Assembly (NCBI GenBank): GCA_051920445.1
Contig: JBPPLN010000001.1
Coordinates: forward strand, 868,001-932,000
Reading direction: 5' to 3'
DNA: 64,000 nt
Origin: CAG-177 sp003514385
GTDB taxonomy: Bacteria; Bacillota; Clostridia; Oscillospirales; Acutalibacteraceae
Under the pieces are notes generated by a model that saw only the letters and a list, made by a program, of their open reading frames with translations, did not search any database and was not told the DNA's origin. Both the position numbers and the translations under genes were made by a program. Of the stretch, positions 43,154 to 51,574 are shown in pieces (the first letter of the stretch is position 1; the number at the start of each line of letters is the position of its first letter).

Positions 43154-43723
43154 TTATGCCCACGGGTCGGCTTCCTTCGGGGTGCGCACGCCTGTCAGCA
43201 GGTACTGCTCCCACAGGAACCACTTGCCGTCTGAGCCGCGCTGGCGCATCTTAATGGGACGGGGATCGTCCGCGCCGCCGCAGGGAATGAACAGCTTCAT
43301 GTAGTCCTTCTCCTCGCCGGATACGTGATTGCTCTCAATGATGATTGTATAGGGCTGAGAGGGAGTGTAGTTATTGTCGGGCGTTGCGCCTACGAAGTAG
43401 GTGAACGGGAGATAGGTCTTGCCGTCGCGGAAGCGGTCGTTGAGGAAGGATATCTCCTGACCGTTGAGCGGACGGGGACCTCTGAGCCAGTTGAGCATCT
43501 CAAGGCCGATATTCTTATCCGCCGCATAGGCGCAGAGGGCAAGGACGGTCAGAGCCGCCGTCTTAAACGGTGTGTCAAGGCTCGCCTCGGGGAGCGCCTG
43601 CATTTCGGCAAGGCTCTCGGGCAGAGAAGCGAAGGTGAACTTCTCTCTCTTGTTGCCTATCGACTGTATGGCAGAGGTCGCCGCCTGCTGCGCCGTGCTC
43701 TTAAGCTTATCAAATATACTCAT
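43154..43723 (-). CDS. DUF6935-like protein
   Basis: A 189-residue soluble protein with a short helical N terminus (KLKSTAQQAATSAIQSIG), then a mixed alpha/beta domain containing DTPFKTAALTVLALCAYAA, the LRGPRPLNGQEISFLNDRF segment and IIIESNHVSGEEKDYMKLF. I recall similar proteins annotated DUF6935 near SPFH/zinc-ribbon clusters in gut Clostridia; no biochemical role is known to me. AAAGGAGAG precedes the ATG; spacing to the neighbours is 22 and 15 bp, so it belongs to the operon. Confidence 0.78.
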   Translation of the reverse strand: MSIFDKLKSTAQQAATSAIQSIGNKREKFTFASLPESLAEMQALPEASLDTPFKTAALTVLALCAYAADKNIGLEMLNWLRGPRPLNGQEISFLNDRFRDGKTYLPFTYFVGATPDNNYTPSQPYTIIIESNHVSGEEKDYMKLFIPCGGADDPRPIKMRQRGSDGKWFLWEQYLLTGVRTPKEADPWA

Positions 43724-43745
43724 ATAATCTCTCCTTTTTCAAATG

Positions 43746-44783
43746 CTATTGCTTCTTTTTCCTGAGGACAACCGCCACTCCGGCTATTATGCCGCCTATT
43801 GCAAGGCAGGCTATCGCTATCAGGATAACCGCCTTCACGGAGAGTGTTTTCCCCGTGCTGTCCCGCTTCACGGCCGTGGTGGACTCGACAGAGCCGGGCT
43901 CGCCTATATCGGTTTCCATACCGACTGCGCTTTCGTCCGGCGCCTTAACGCTGTCCGGCTCGGAGGTCTTTTGAACCTCTGAGGTTTTATCCGCGCCCGG
44001 AGTCACCGGGGCGGGCTTCTGCGTCGGAGCAGGCTTCTGTGTTGCAATCGGCTTCTGTGTCGGCGCGGCCTTTTCGACTACCGTGACGGGAATGACGCTC
44101 GAATACGCCTTACCGCCGAGCTTTGTCTCAACATAGCAGACATAGTAGCGCGTCCCGGCCTTTCCCGTGTCGCAGACGAGAATAGGATCTTCCTCCGAGT
44201 ACCCCTCGTTCGCGCCTATGGCTACAATATCCTTGAGCTTGCCGGTAGTTGTTTCATACCATAAATATGACTTAACCTCGTCACCGTCCGATGCCTTGGC
44301 GTCGCAGTAGAGCTTGAGGACCTTGCCCTTTTCCACTCTGACCGACGCCGACACTTTAAGCTCCGGCGGGAACTTGCTTCCTCCTACGGAGATATAAGCC
44401 CTCGCCGAGGTCACGCTGCCGGTTTTATTCGAGACGATACAGTAGATTTCCGCCCCGTCAAGGGCGCTCCCGATACCGTTGATAAAGAAAGTATTACCTT
44501 TATCGTTCGAGCCGTAGCCGCTTCCGACAACACCGTCCTGCCACGGATGACCCTCGGCAAAGGACTTGTTGGTATCATATGTAACACCCTTGTACACGAT
44601 GAACCAATGGTAGGAAAGATTATCTCCCGCTGCCTCTACGCTCCAAGATGCCGCACTGTTTTCCGGGAAGGTTCCGTTCTGCGGCTGACGGGTAATCACT
44701 ATATTCCCCGCAGCAAGCGACGGGGTTAACGCAAATGTCGCTAAGATGAGAATGAAGATTAAAACTGCTGTTGCTTTTTTCAT
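43746..44783 (-). CDS. Membrane-anchored surface protein with Ig-like domains
   Basis: A 345-residue exported protein. A signal peptide (MKKATAVLIFILILATFALT to SLAAG) is followed by two Ig-like domains (about 30-135 and 140-245; SYHWFIVYKGVT, YCIVSNKTGSVTSARAYI, SYLWYETTTGKL, YYVCYVETKLGG). A Pro/Thr/Gln/Lys-rich stalk with ATQKPAPTQKPAP repeats spans about 248-310, then one transmembrane helix (VKAVILIAIACLAIGGIIAG) and a basic RKKKQ end. It should face outward. The ATG at 44783 is chosen over a GTG two codons upstream. It may sense or bind an envelope ligand for the operon. Confidence 0.85.
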   Translation of the reverse strand: MKKATAVLIFILILATFALTPSLAAGNIVITRQPQNGTFPENSAASWSVEAAGDNLSYHWFIVYKGVTYDTNKSFAEGHPWQDGVVGSGYGSNDKGNTFFINGIGSALDGAEIYCIVSNKTGSVTSARAYISVGGSKFPPELKVSASVRVEKGKVLKLYCDAKASDGDEVKSYLWYETTTGKLKDIVAIGANEGYSEEDPILVCDTGKAGTRYYVCYVETKLGGKAYSSVIPVTVVEKAAPTQKPIATQKPAPTQKPAPVTPGADKTSEVQKTSEPDSVKAPDESAVGMETDIGEPGSVESTTAVKRDSTGKTLSVKAVILIAIACLAIGGIIAGVAVVLRKKKQ

Positions 44784-44809
44784 AGACACCTCGCTTTTTT
44801 TGCGGCGGC

Positions 44810-45634
44810 TCAGAACTTACCGCCTCCGCCGCCGTGTGTCTCTCCGGAGGAAGATGTATGCGTGCTGCTTCCGCCGGAGCTGCCGCTGTCAGTATTCTTC
44901 GGTTTTGCCGTGCGCGTAACGGTATTGTACAGAAACGTGTCCTTGCTCTCCGTTATATTAAGGCTGCCGCTCTTCATATAGTCGCCTGCCGCCGCCTGGA
45001 AGCGCACTGTCTTGAGCTGTGCCTTCATCCTGCCGACTATAAACATCGCAAGGCCGATGCCCACCAAAATCGAGATCACAATCCAAACTATCGAAAGAGG
45101 TCCCTTGGGCAGATTGCTCTTGTCGTAGGGCTCTCCCTCTCTTGACTTTGTGATGAAATCATCGGAGAGCTCGGCAAAGGTGTTGAATGCGGCGGCATAG
45201 TTGCCGTCACCCAAATCCTCTACCATCTGCTCGCCGATATACTGGATTCCGGCATCCGTAAACGCGGTTATGCCGTAGCCGCAGGTGGATATCCACCAGT
45301 CGCGGTCCTCCATGCTGACGAGGAACAGCAGACCGTCTCTTTTTTCTCCGTAGCCGTATTTGCAATAATCATAGATATCGTCGGCATATTCCATGGGCTT
45401 TTTGCCGTCCAACGTATTGGTCGTCACGACTATTACATCCATTTTCTGACGTTCGCTGAGCTCGTCGAGCGTTTTTATAAGGGCTTCTCTCTCACTTTCC
45501 GAGAGGAGCTTCGCCATATCCTGAACGCGCTCGTATTCGCTTACAAAGCCGTCCGCATCCACCGCAAAAGCCGGGATAACCGTGCAGAAGCAGAGGGCAA
45601 GGACAAATATCATCGCAAGTATTCTCTTTTTCAT
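44810..45634 (-). CDS. TPM-domain membrane protein (YdjH/YgcG-like)
   Basis: A 274-residue exported protein. Signal peptide at residues 1-25, TPM domain at about 35-165 (VQDMAKLLSESEREALIKTL, KMDVIVVTTNTLDGK, GLLFLVSMEDRDWWISTCGY), a transmembrane helix near 185-208 (LSIVWIVISILVGIGLAMFI), then a cytoplasmic tail ending in Ser/Gly/Thr and GGGGGKF, the usual ending of YgcG-type proteins. The counterpart in B. subtilis is YdjH, which with YdjG anchors the SPFH protein YdjI at the membrane. The ATG at 45634 has AAAGGAGGG. It lies 13 bp after the zinc-ribbon membrane gene. Confidence 0.9.
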   Translation of the reverse strand: MKKRILAMIFVLALCFCTVIPAFAVDADGFVSEYERVQDMAKLLSESEREALIKTLDELSERQKMDVIVVTTNTLDGKKPMEYADDIYDYCKYGYGEKRDGLLFLVSMEDRDWWISTCGYGITAFTDAGIQYIGEQMVEDLGDGNYAAAFNTFAELSDDFITKSREGEPYDKSNLPKGPLSIVWIVISILVGIGLAMFIVGRMKAQLKTVRFQAAAGDYMKSGSLNITESKDTFLYNTVTRTAKPKNTDSGSSGGSSTHTSSSGETHGGGGGKF

Positions 45635-45647
45635 CGTTATCCCTCCT

Positions 45648-46742
45648 TTACAGTATTCCTGCAAAATGCAGAAGCCACGCAATGCCGCAGGCGGCAGCGC
45701 TGAGCGCCGCGGCGAGTCCCACCGTCCACTTTGTGGCGGCCGACTTATCGAGCGGAAGATTGCCGACGAATTTGCCGGTCTGTCCGTTCATGGCAAAGGT
45801 ATATTTTTCTCCGTTCCAGGTTGTGTTCAGCAGCCACACGGGATAGAGCGCATACTTTGCCTTTCCGCCATGGAACTGCACCGAGCTGCTCTCGGCAGTG
45901 ACCGTTGCATAGCCCTGAACCGTCGAGGCAAAGGCATCCTCCGTGGAGCGCCTGACGCGCTGATTGGCGCGGCCGATGCTCTCCTCGGCGGTCACATCGT
46001 ACTTATCCGCAAAATAGCCCGCAAGATAAGCCGTCTGGAAATCCAGAGCATCGGAATAATCGTAGGGCTCGACGGACTCCATGAGATCGTCCGGCATTTT
46101 GGATGAGCCGTCCACCGGGACATGCTCAAAGCCGACGCTTCCGCCGCGATGAATCATATAATAGCTCGTCTCGGTGTAGTTGTACTCATCGTCGCTCCAT
46201 GTGCGAATCTTGGTTGCACGGTAACGCACCTGCGCGTCGACATCGGTATCAAAGAGCCAGAACGGGACATAGACGCCCTTTACCTCGTCGATATGATTCT
46301 GATCCTTGAAAATCTTGGGCAGAAGCTTCTTTCCGTTGAGGTGCTTCATCAGCCCCGCCTTTGCCGCCTTCTTATCGAGTTTGAACGGGATCACGATGTC
46401 GGGCTTGAGCAAGCCCGCGAACTGGTTCATCATGACTACCGGATTGCCGCAGAACGGGCAGGACGTTGCCGCCGTATTGGCATCGCCCACTATCTCTCCG
46501 CCGCAGGATTTGCATACATAAGAGCGTAACCCCTCAATCTCGCTCTCCTGCCACTCGCTGCCTGCGGAGGTCTCCCATTCCATATTGTCCGCCTGTTCGC
46601 CCTGAAGCTCGGCGTCATAGCTCTTGAGCGCATCCATTTCAAACTCAGTGCCGCAGAAAGGGCACTTCATCTTCTGGAGCGTGCTGTCAAAAGCTATTGC
46701 GCCGCCGCAACAGGGACATTTATATTCCTGCAAGGTTTGCAT
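45648..46742 (-). CDS. Zinc-ribbon membrane protein (YdjG-like)
   Basis: A 364-residue protein starting with two zinc ribbons: CPCCGGAIAFDSTLQKMKCPFCGTEFEM (shown as two CPxCG pairs) and YVCKSCGGEIVGDANTAA followed by CPFCGNPVV. The middle 200 residues form an unrecognised domain (IPFKLDKKAAKAGLMKHLNG, KGVYVPFWLFDTDVDAQV) typical of the TFIIB-type zinc ribbon family. A C-terminal hydrophobic helix (WTVGLAAALSAAACGIAWLL) anchors it. It is the likely equivalent of B. subtilis YdjG. The ribosome site is GAGAGGAG. It is co-transcribed with the TPM gene. Confidence 0.87.
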   Translation of the reverse strand: MQTLQEYKCPCCGGAIAFDSTLQKMKCPFCGTEFEMDALKSYDAELQGEQADNMEWETSAGSEWQESEIEGLRSYVCKSCGGEIVGDANTAATSCPFCGNPVVMMNQFAGLLKPDIVIPFKLDKKAAKAGLMKHLNGKKLLPKIFKDQNHIDEVKGVYVPFWLFDTDVDAQVRYRATKIRTWSDDEYNYTETSYYMIHRGGSVGFEHVPVDGSSKMPDDLMESVEPYDYSDALDFQTAYLAGYFADKYDVTAEESIGRANQRVRRSTEDAFASTVQGYATVTAESSSVQFHGGKAKYALYPVWLLNTTWNGEKYTFAMNGQTGKFVGNLPLDKSAATKWTVGLAAALSAAACGIAWLLHFAGIL

Positions 46743-47228
46743 TAAAAAACTCCTCTCTTAAAAGAACATTAACCGTCAAGCGTCTTTATGTTTTTACCGC
46801 CGCAAAAGCCGCATGGAATTTTCGGTACCGACATAAAGAAAAGTCGAACTAACGGTATTTTGTTTTTTGCCGTTTTCAAAAGCTGTTCATTGTATTTGCA
46901 GCTACGCAGGTCGGCGATACACACAAATGCTCGGTTCTTTTGCCGAAGATAAATCTTACAGCCCACCTGCGTAAACGCCGTAAAACCGATATCCTCCGCC
47001 GCATTAATATCGGCTCCGAAGCCTTTAAGCTTCTTTTATCCGTCTTTTTCTCTCGGCACGAAGCAATGACCTGCCGGCCGTAAGCTCATCTCCCCTTTCC
47101 GTCAAGCCGTTTTTTCTGCAAGCTGATTTGTTTATTCGCTTTTTGCAGCGCCGCGAAAGGCTTGGATCGGGCGGGAATCGAGCCGCATTAAACCTCCGCC
47201 TTTCGGGACGCCGATTACCACTGCTTTA
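46743..47228. other. 486-bp gap inside the SPFH/TPM block
   Basis: No supported gene. A 65-codon frame on the minus strand (46769-46966) lacks a ribosome site and family features. The right part (47163-47222, minus strand) includes a tRNA T-arm-like stretch that does not fold into a full tRNA. The gap may hold a second promoter for the YdjG/YdjH half, but no clear one was seen. Confidence 0.5.
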
Positions 47229-48182
47229 TCAGGCGAGCGGCTTACCGCATTCCGGGCAGAATTTGGGCATAGCCTGACCGGGCGCGGGCGACCAGCCGCA
47301 ATTCGGGCAGCCGCTAACCGAAGCGGGCTTCAGAGAGCCGCAGTTTGCGCAGAATTTGCCTGTATTCTGTGCGCCGCAGGACGGGCACATCCAAGCTGCC
47401 GCCTGCTGCTGAGGCGCGGGGGCTGCCGCATATCCGGCCGAAGTCGCTGCCGCATAACCTGCCGCGGGGGCGGCTGCATATCCCGCTGCGGGGGCTGCCG
47501 CATATCCGGGGGCGGGATTCGACGGCCTGTCGCCGCCGTATACCGTGCGGTTCATCATGCCGTCGCCGTCCCATGTGCGGTAACGGTTATCACGGCGCAG
47601 AAGTATATCCTTGAGTTCGTTCATCTTGCGCTCATACTCGCGGTAGAGGTCGGTATACGGGCTGTCGGGGCGGCTTCCGTCGCTTATCTCAAGCTCGATA
47701 CTGTCAAACCACGGAGAGTTCACGCGGATAACCACATCGAACTCATAATCGCACTCATAGCGGGGCGGCTGATAGCTCTTTCTGTTTCCGTCGGAATCCT
47801 CGAAGAATATCTCTTCCCTGTTTTCTTTTATATTTGTATCGACCGCAACAACCTGCGAAAGCTTAATGATATCGGGATTGGCGCTGCGCCAATTCGAGCT
47901 TCCCGTAACAATAAACGCCTCGGAGGCAGTGCTGATATACACTTTTTTGCTCCCGTCGAACATTACGTCGGGGTTAAAATCTCTGACGAGTTTCTCGTTT
48001 TCCTCGCGGTAAGCGAGCTGACGCTTGATATCCTCGACCGTCGAGCGGCGGCGTTCGCTGAAGAACGGAGACAGCTTCGCGGCGCAGTTCTTGCAGAGAT
48101 TGCCGTCTTCAAGCTTGCGGTTTCCGAGAAGTCCTATTTTCTCGCCGCAGATATCGCAATATTTCTTATCAAATAATCCCAT
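47229..48182 (-). CDS. DUF4428 and zinc-ribbon protein with GYAAAPA repeats
   Basis: A 317-residue soluble protein. The N-terminal DUF4428 zinc-binding domain has CDICGEKIG and LCKNC. The middle domain (residues about 75-190; VMFDGSKKVYISTASEAFIV) looks like a PH/GRAM-like beta fold. A low-complexity stretch with four GYAAA(P/T) units at about 223-253 links to two C-terminal zinc ribbons (MCPSCGAQNTGKFCANCG and CPNCGWSPAPG ... FCPECG). AGGAGG precedes the ATG. The same ribbon type ends the SPFH protein, so the two may share a partner. Confidence 0.85.
   Translation of the reverse strand: MGLFDKKYCDICGEKIGLLGNRKLEDGNLCKNCAAKLSPFFSERRRSTVEDIKRQLAYREENEKLVRDFNPDVMFDGSKKVYISTASEAFIVTGSSNWRSANPDIIKLSQVVAVDTNIKENREEIFFEDSDGNRKSYQPPRYECDYEFDVVIRVNSPWFDSIELEISDGSRPDSPYTDLYREYERKMNELKDILLRRDNRYRTWDGDGMMNRTVYGGDRPSNPAPGYAAAPAAGYAAAPAAGYAAATSAGYAAAPAPQQQAAAWMCPSCGAQNTGKFCANCGSLKPASVSGCPNCGWSPAPGQAMPKFCPECGKPLA
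47425..47514 (-). repeat. In-gene repeat coding for GYAAA(P/T)A units
   Basis: About four imperfect 24-bp units code for Gly-Tyr-Ala-Ala-Ala-Pro-Ala-Ala in the linker of the DUF4428 protein. Copy number could vary between strains. Confidence 0.6.
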
Positions 48183-48252
48183 AGTGTTTTCCTCCTGTTA
48201 TTTTTTCGGTCGCAGTAACGACCAGTTTTGCGCTGTCAGTCTGCAAACCGTA

Positions 48253-48560
48253 TCATAAGAACGATTTCAGCAGCTCAAACAGCTCTTTTTCACCCATGCC
48301 GTTATATTTCATCGAAATAACACTGCCGTCGGGCAGAAGCCGGCCTACGCAAAGCAGACTGTCCGCTTCGTCATACACATTCTCTCCCGCCTCTGTCCCC
48401 GGTTGAGGCTGTTAAGCACAGCGTCCTCGGGGATATGGGGCAGCTCGGAGATTTTCGGCGAAGCTTGCTTTTTCGCAAAGCGGCGGTGACACCGCACGCC
48501 TATGGCAACGCCCAATATGAGCGCCGTGAGCAGAATCAAAATTATGAGCAGCGCCTTCAT
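48253..48560 (-). pseudogene. Small single-pass membrane protein gene with a frameshift
   Basis: An ATG at 48560 opens a protein with one N-terminal transmembrane helix (MKALLIILILLTALILGVAI) and a basic segment, read for 71 codons to a stop at 48345. Shifting frame at a run of four G (minus strand, 48397-48400) gives a coherent continuation, NVYDEADSLLCVGRLLPDG to GEKELFELLKSFL, ending at the TGA at 48253-48255. One extra G would join both halves into a 102-residue protein. It could be a real lesion, a phase-variable run or a sequence error. It starts 8 bp after the SPFH stop. Confidence 0.7.
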
Positions 48561-48568
48561 CGGCCGTC

Positions 48569-50023
48569 TTATTTTTTATCGTTATCGTCAAATATATTTC
48601 CGCACTCGGGGCAGAACTTCGGAGGATTGGAGGGATCCTCGGGCTTCCAGCCGCACTTATCGCAGCGGTAGAGAGGAGCGCCCTCGGGCTTTTTGGCTCC
48701 GCAGCTCTGGCAGAACTTGCCCTTATTGACGGTTCCGCACGAGCAGGTCCAGCCGTTTGCGTCAGCGGGTTTCGGGGAGCCGCACTCGGGGCAGAACTTG
48801 CCTGTCGCGGTAGCGCCGCACTGACATTTCCAAGCGCCTGCCGCCGGCTCGGGAGCGGGCTTCTTTCCGCCGCAGTTCGGGCAGAAGTTACCGGACACCA
48901 TATTGCCGCACGAGCACTTCCAGCGCGCCATATCGGGGCCGTCCGTCGGCTGCTGCGCCGCCTGCTGCTGAGCCTGCTGCTGAGCCTGCTGCTGAGCCTG
49001 CTGCTGAGCCTGCTGCTGACCCATGGCGAACAGGTTCTGAGCGTTCATGCCGCCGCCTGCGTTCATCGCCATGCCCATGCCCATAAAGCCGGTCATTGCG
49101 CCTGCCTGGTTGCCTGCCGCGGTCTTCATGGCGTCCGCCTGAGCGCCGACGAGGGTCGCCGCCGCCATGGTGGGATCGCGCATGATAGCTGCACGCTGAG
49201 CCTGCTTGATGAGCTCTGCATCCTCTTCGGGGAGAGTGACCGAGCCGAGGGCTATTGTGACGACCTTGAGTCCGCGCAGCTCGCCCCACTTTGCGGAGAG
49301 GGCGGCGTTCATAGCGGTTTCAAGCTCGGTGTTGTGAGCTACTATCTGATTGGGGCGAAGCTCAAGGTCGGAGAGCTGAGCAAAAGCGGGCTGAAGCGCG
49401 CTGATGAATTCTGTCTTGAGCTGATTGTCTATCTCTTCGCGGGTATAATCCTGCTCGACATTGCCGCAGACATTGGTATAGAAGAGCATGGGGTCGTCTA
49501 TCTTATAGGAATATACGCCCGAGCAGCGGACTGCGACATCGATATCAAGACCTATCTTCGAATCGACGACACGAAACGGAATCGGGTTCGGAGTGCCGAA
49601 CTTGTTGTCCATCAATTCCTTGGTGTTGAAATAATAGACACGCTGATCCTTTCCGGTATCGCCGCCGTAGGTGAAACGCTTGCCGATGGTCTGGAATGTC
49701 TTTTTAATGCTGTCGCCGAGAGAGCCCGAGAATATCGAGGGCTCCGTGGAGGCGTCATATGTAAACTCGCCGGGCTCCGCGCAGAACTCGACTACCTTGC
49801 CCTGCTCGACTATCATCATGCACTGTCCGTCCGCAACGGCTATACCCGAGCCGTTTGTGATGATGTTGTCGCTGCCCTTTGTGTTTGACGATCTGCCGCT
49901 TACGCGCTTCTGTCCTTTGGTAACAAGAAGCTCCTTCGGCATTGCCTCACAATAGAAAAATTCCTTCCACTGATCGGCAAGAACGCCGCCGACTGCGCCT
50001 ACGCCGGCTTTAATAAGTCCCAT
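48569..50023 (-). CDS. SPFH-domain protein with C-terminal zinc ribbons (YdjI-like)
   Basis: A 484-residue protein. Residues about 20-270 are the SPFH/prohibitin-like domain seen in YdjI and 'virion core protein' families (KEFFYCEAMPKELLVTKGQK, CMMIVEQGKVVEFCAEPGEF, DIDVAVRCSGVYSYKIDDPM). A helical Ala/Met/Gly-rich region and a Gln/Ala repeat (about 335-354) follow, then four zinc ribbons (CSCGNMVSGNFCPNCG, CQCGATATGKFCPECG, CSCGTVNKGKFCQSCG, CDKCGW ... FCPECG). SPFH proteins scaffold membranes; YdjI is recruited by YdjG and YdjH. It is the likely centre of the block. Confidence 0.92.
   Translation of the reverse strand: MGLIKAGVGAVGGVLADQWKEFFYCEAMPKELLVTKGQKRVSGRSSNTKGSDNIITNGSGIAVADGQCMMIVEQGKVVEFCAEPGEFTYDASTEPSIFSGSLGDSIKKTFQTIGKRFTYGGDTGKDQRVYYFNTKELMDNKFGTPNPIPFRVVDSKIGLDIDVAVRCSGVYSYKIDDPMLFYTNVCGNVEQDYTREEIDNQLKTEFISALQPAFAQLSDLELRPNQIVAHNTELETAMNAALSAKWGELRGLKVVTIALGSVTLPEEDAELIKQAQRAAIMRDPTMAAATLVGAQADAMKTAAGNQAGAMTGFMGMGMAMNAGGGMNAQNLFAMGQQQAQQQAQQQAQQQAQQQAAQQPTDGPDMARWKCSCGNMVSGNFCPNCGGKKPAPEPAAGAWKCQCGATATGKFCPECGSPKPADANGWTCSCGTVNKGKFCQSCGAKKPEGAPLYRCDKCGWKPEDPSNPPKFCPECGNIFDDNDKK
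48961..49020 (-). repeat. Five 12-bp tandem repeats coding for Gln-Gln-Gln-Ala units
   Basis: The unit CCTGCTGCTGAG (plus strand) occurs five times in a row, the last with one change, inside the SPFH gene. Such in-frame repeats can change length by slippage without breaking the frame. Confidence 0.92.
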
Positions 50024-50091
50024 AAATAAAAACTCCTTTGCAATATTATTTTATTATATTATTTCGCGGGGTGAGTCCCCTTTTTGACTGT

Positions 50092-50652
50092 TTATCCTAC
50101 CGCTTCGTCAAAGAGCAGCGGCTCGCTCTTCAAAACATAATCGGTTTTTCCGTCGCGTCCGTCATAGGTGAGCACTTTTCTCGCGGCCATGCCGCCCTTT
50201 TCGGCTTCTATGGCGGCGGTGGGAACAGTCTCGGCAAGGCTGCCGTCGAACTCATAAACCTCTCCCTTTTTGACCTTCACCGAGAAGAGAATACCGTCCG
50301 ACTCCATCTCGTTATCGGCTTCGTTATACTTGAGCTTTACGAGCGTGACGATGACTCCGTCAACATTCGAGACAAAGCGTATCCTGTCGTTCGGATAAAT
50401 CGCGCTCCCGGTCTTAAAAATCTGCACCGGGTCGCCGAGAGCCCTGTATGACGCGGAGCTTGAATCGGTATAGAGCGAGAGCTCAAACGCATCCTTCGTC
50501 ACATCGTACTCCGTCATAACTTCCTCGGTAGTCTGCATATCCCCGTCGCCGGTCGTCTCATCGGTATTGCCCGTTTTACCGCAGGCAAAAAGGGTGAGGG
50601 CGAGGACAAGGATCAGAAGAACCGACAGGATTGCCGAAATGCTTTTCTTCAT
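50092..50652 (-). CDS. Lipoprotein, function unknown
   Basis: A 186-residue lipoprotein. A type II signal peptide ends in lipobox LFACG with Cys24 or so as the lipidated residue; an acidic Thr/Glu/Asp linker follows, then a beta-rich domain (SLYTDSSSASYRALGDPVQI, KLKYNEADNEMESDGILF). The ATG at 50652 has CGGAGG upstream. It lies 14 bp after the other lipoprotein and 68 bp before the SPFH gene. The domain is unrecognised; an outer sensing or scaffold role in the envelope module is a guess. Confidence 0.8.
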   Translation of the reverse strand: MKKSISAILSVLLILVLALTLFACGKTGNTDETTGDGDMQTTEEVMTEYDVTKDAFELSLYTDSSSASYRALGDPVQIFKTGSAIYPNDRIRFVSNVDGVIVTLVKLKYNEADNEMESDGILFSVKVKKGEVYEFDGSLAETVPTAAIEAEKGGMAARKVLTYDGRDGKTDYVLKSEPLLFDEAVG

Positions 50653-50666
50653 TTTCAAACCTCCGT

Positions 50667-51125
50667 TCACGGCAGCAAAGTCCACAGGTCGGAAATTGCG
50701 TCATATTCATATACCACCCTGTCGAGGTGGTTAAAACACACATTTATCTCGCGCACGAAGCTGTCTTCGCCGCTTGTGCCGAGGGCATAGATATTGTAGC
50801 GGATTCCGTCCTGCTCCATATACTCGCCCGTATCCAAAATCGCCATGCCGGAATCGACATATTCGGCGAAGCCCTTGCTGCATTCGCGCATCTGTTTGAC
50901 CGCCTCATCCAAGGGTATGTCATACTTCTCTCCGCGCTTTATCTCCGTTCCCGAAAGATTCGACGGAAGCGTCATTTTTTCGGAAGAGGTCGAGGTTATC
51001 GCCGCTTCTGCGGTCGTGCCGTCCGACGTTTCGGGAGCCGGTTTTTTGTCCTTAGCGCAGCCTGCCGACAGCATAAGGGCAACCGCCGTCAACAGAACCG
51101 CTGCCGTTATCAGCATTCTTTTCAC
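50667..51125 (-). CDS. Small lipoprotein, function unknown
   Basis: A 152-residue lipoprotein with lipobox LSAGC; after the linker (Thr/Ser/Glu-rich) comes a 100-residue domain (RGEKYDIPLDEAVKQMRECS, YNIYALGTSGEDSFVREINV). The start was set at the GTG at 51125, which has AGGAGG 12 bp upstream, shared with the end of the preceding gene; an ATG three codons later is possible. It follows the two-helix membrane gene by 7 bp. Confidence 0.75.
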   Translation of the reverse strand: MKRMLITAAVLLTAVALMLSAGCAKDKKPAPETSDGTTAEAAITSTSSEKMTLPSNLSGTEIKRGEKYDIPLDEAVKQMRECSKGFAEYVDSGMAILDTGEYMEQDGIRYNIYALGTSGEDSFVREINVCFNHLDRVVYEYDAISDLWTLLP

Positions 51126-51132
51126 TGCGGGG

Positions 51133-51444
51133 TCAAGCCTCCTTTTCACGGGTTTCTTCTTTTTTGTCCGCCCTGCCGAAGCTCGACGACGAGGCGGAAT
51201 AGGGATTCAGATTCTTTTTCGGCTCATCCCGCACGCTCGCGCAGTCACCCGCCCAGCTAATGAGCAGAGTGCGCAGCAATATGATAAAAAACCATATTAT
51301 GAGCAGCGAAGCGAACCACCATATGGAAATTTTAAGGATGAAATGGGCGGCAAGCAATATCCACGCGGGCACCGACCAGCTGAGGTTGAATACGAGGTTC
51401 ATCAAAAAGCAGAGCATAAAGCCCCCGAAATCGCGTTTTCTCAC
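51133..51444 (-). CDS. Small membrane protein, two helices
   Basis: A 103-residue protein with two hydrophobic segments (FMLCFLMNLVFNLSWSVPAW and ISIWWFASLLIIWFFIILLR) and a charged C-terminal tail rich in Lys, Glu and Ser. The GTG start at 51444 has GGGGAG upstream. It resembles small phage-shock-type or 4TM-like membrane proteins only in general layout; no family was recognised. Its stop lies within the ribosome site of the next lipoprotein gene, showing tight coupling. Confidence 0.75.
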   Translation of the reverse strand: MRKRDFGGFMLCFLMNLVFNLSWSVPAWILLAAHFILKISIWWFASLLIIWFFIILLRTLLISWAGDCASVRDEPKKNLNPYSASSSSFGRADKKEETREKEA

Positions 51445-51574
51445 AGTTTGTCTCCCCTTTCTTCAAATACATCCCAAATACTGCACATATATAATATCAA
51501 AAAAATCGTCCGAGCACACTACCCCCTCGGAGTAGTTTTGATCGAAGAATGCGAAAAGGCTCAGATATGTATTT

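Noticed and set aside
46769..46966. 65-codon frame in the gap of the SPFH block
   Set aside because: No ribosome site, no recognisable domain, biased composition.
47163..47227. tRNA-like stretch on the minus strand (GGCTCGATTCCCGCC followed by CCGATCCA)
   Set aside because: It resembles a T arm and CCA end, but no matching acceptor 5' strand or proper anticodon arm could be folded. At most a tRNA-derived scrap.
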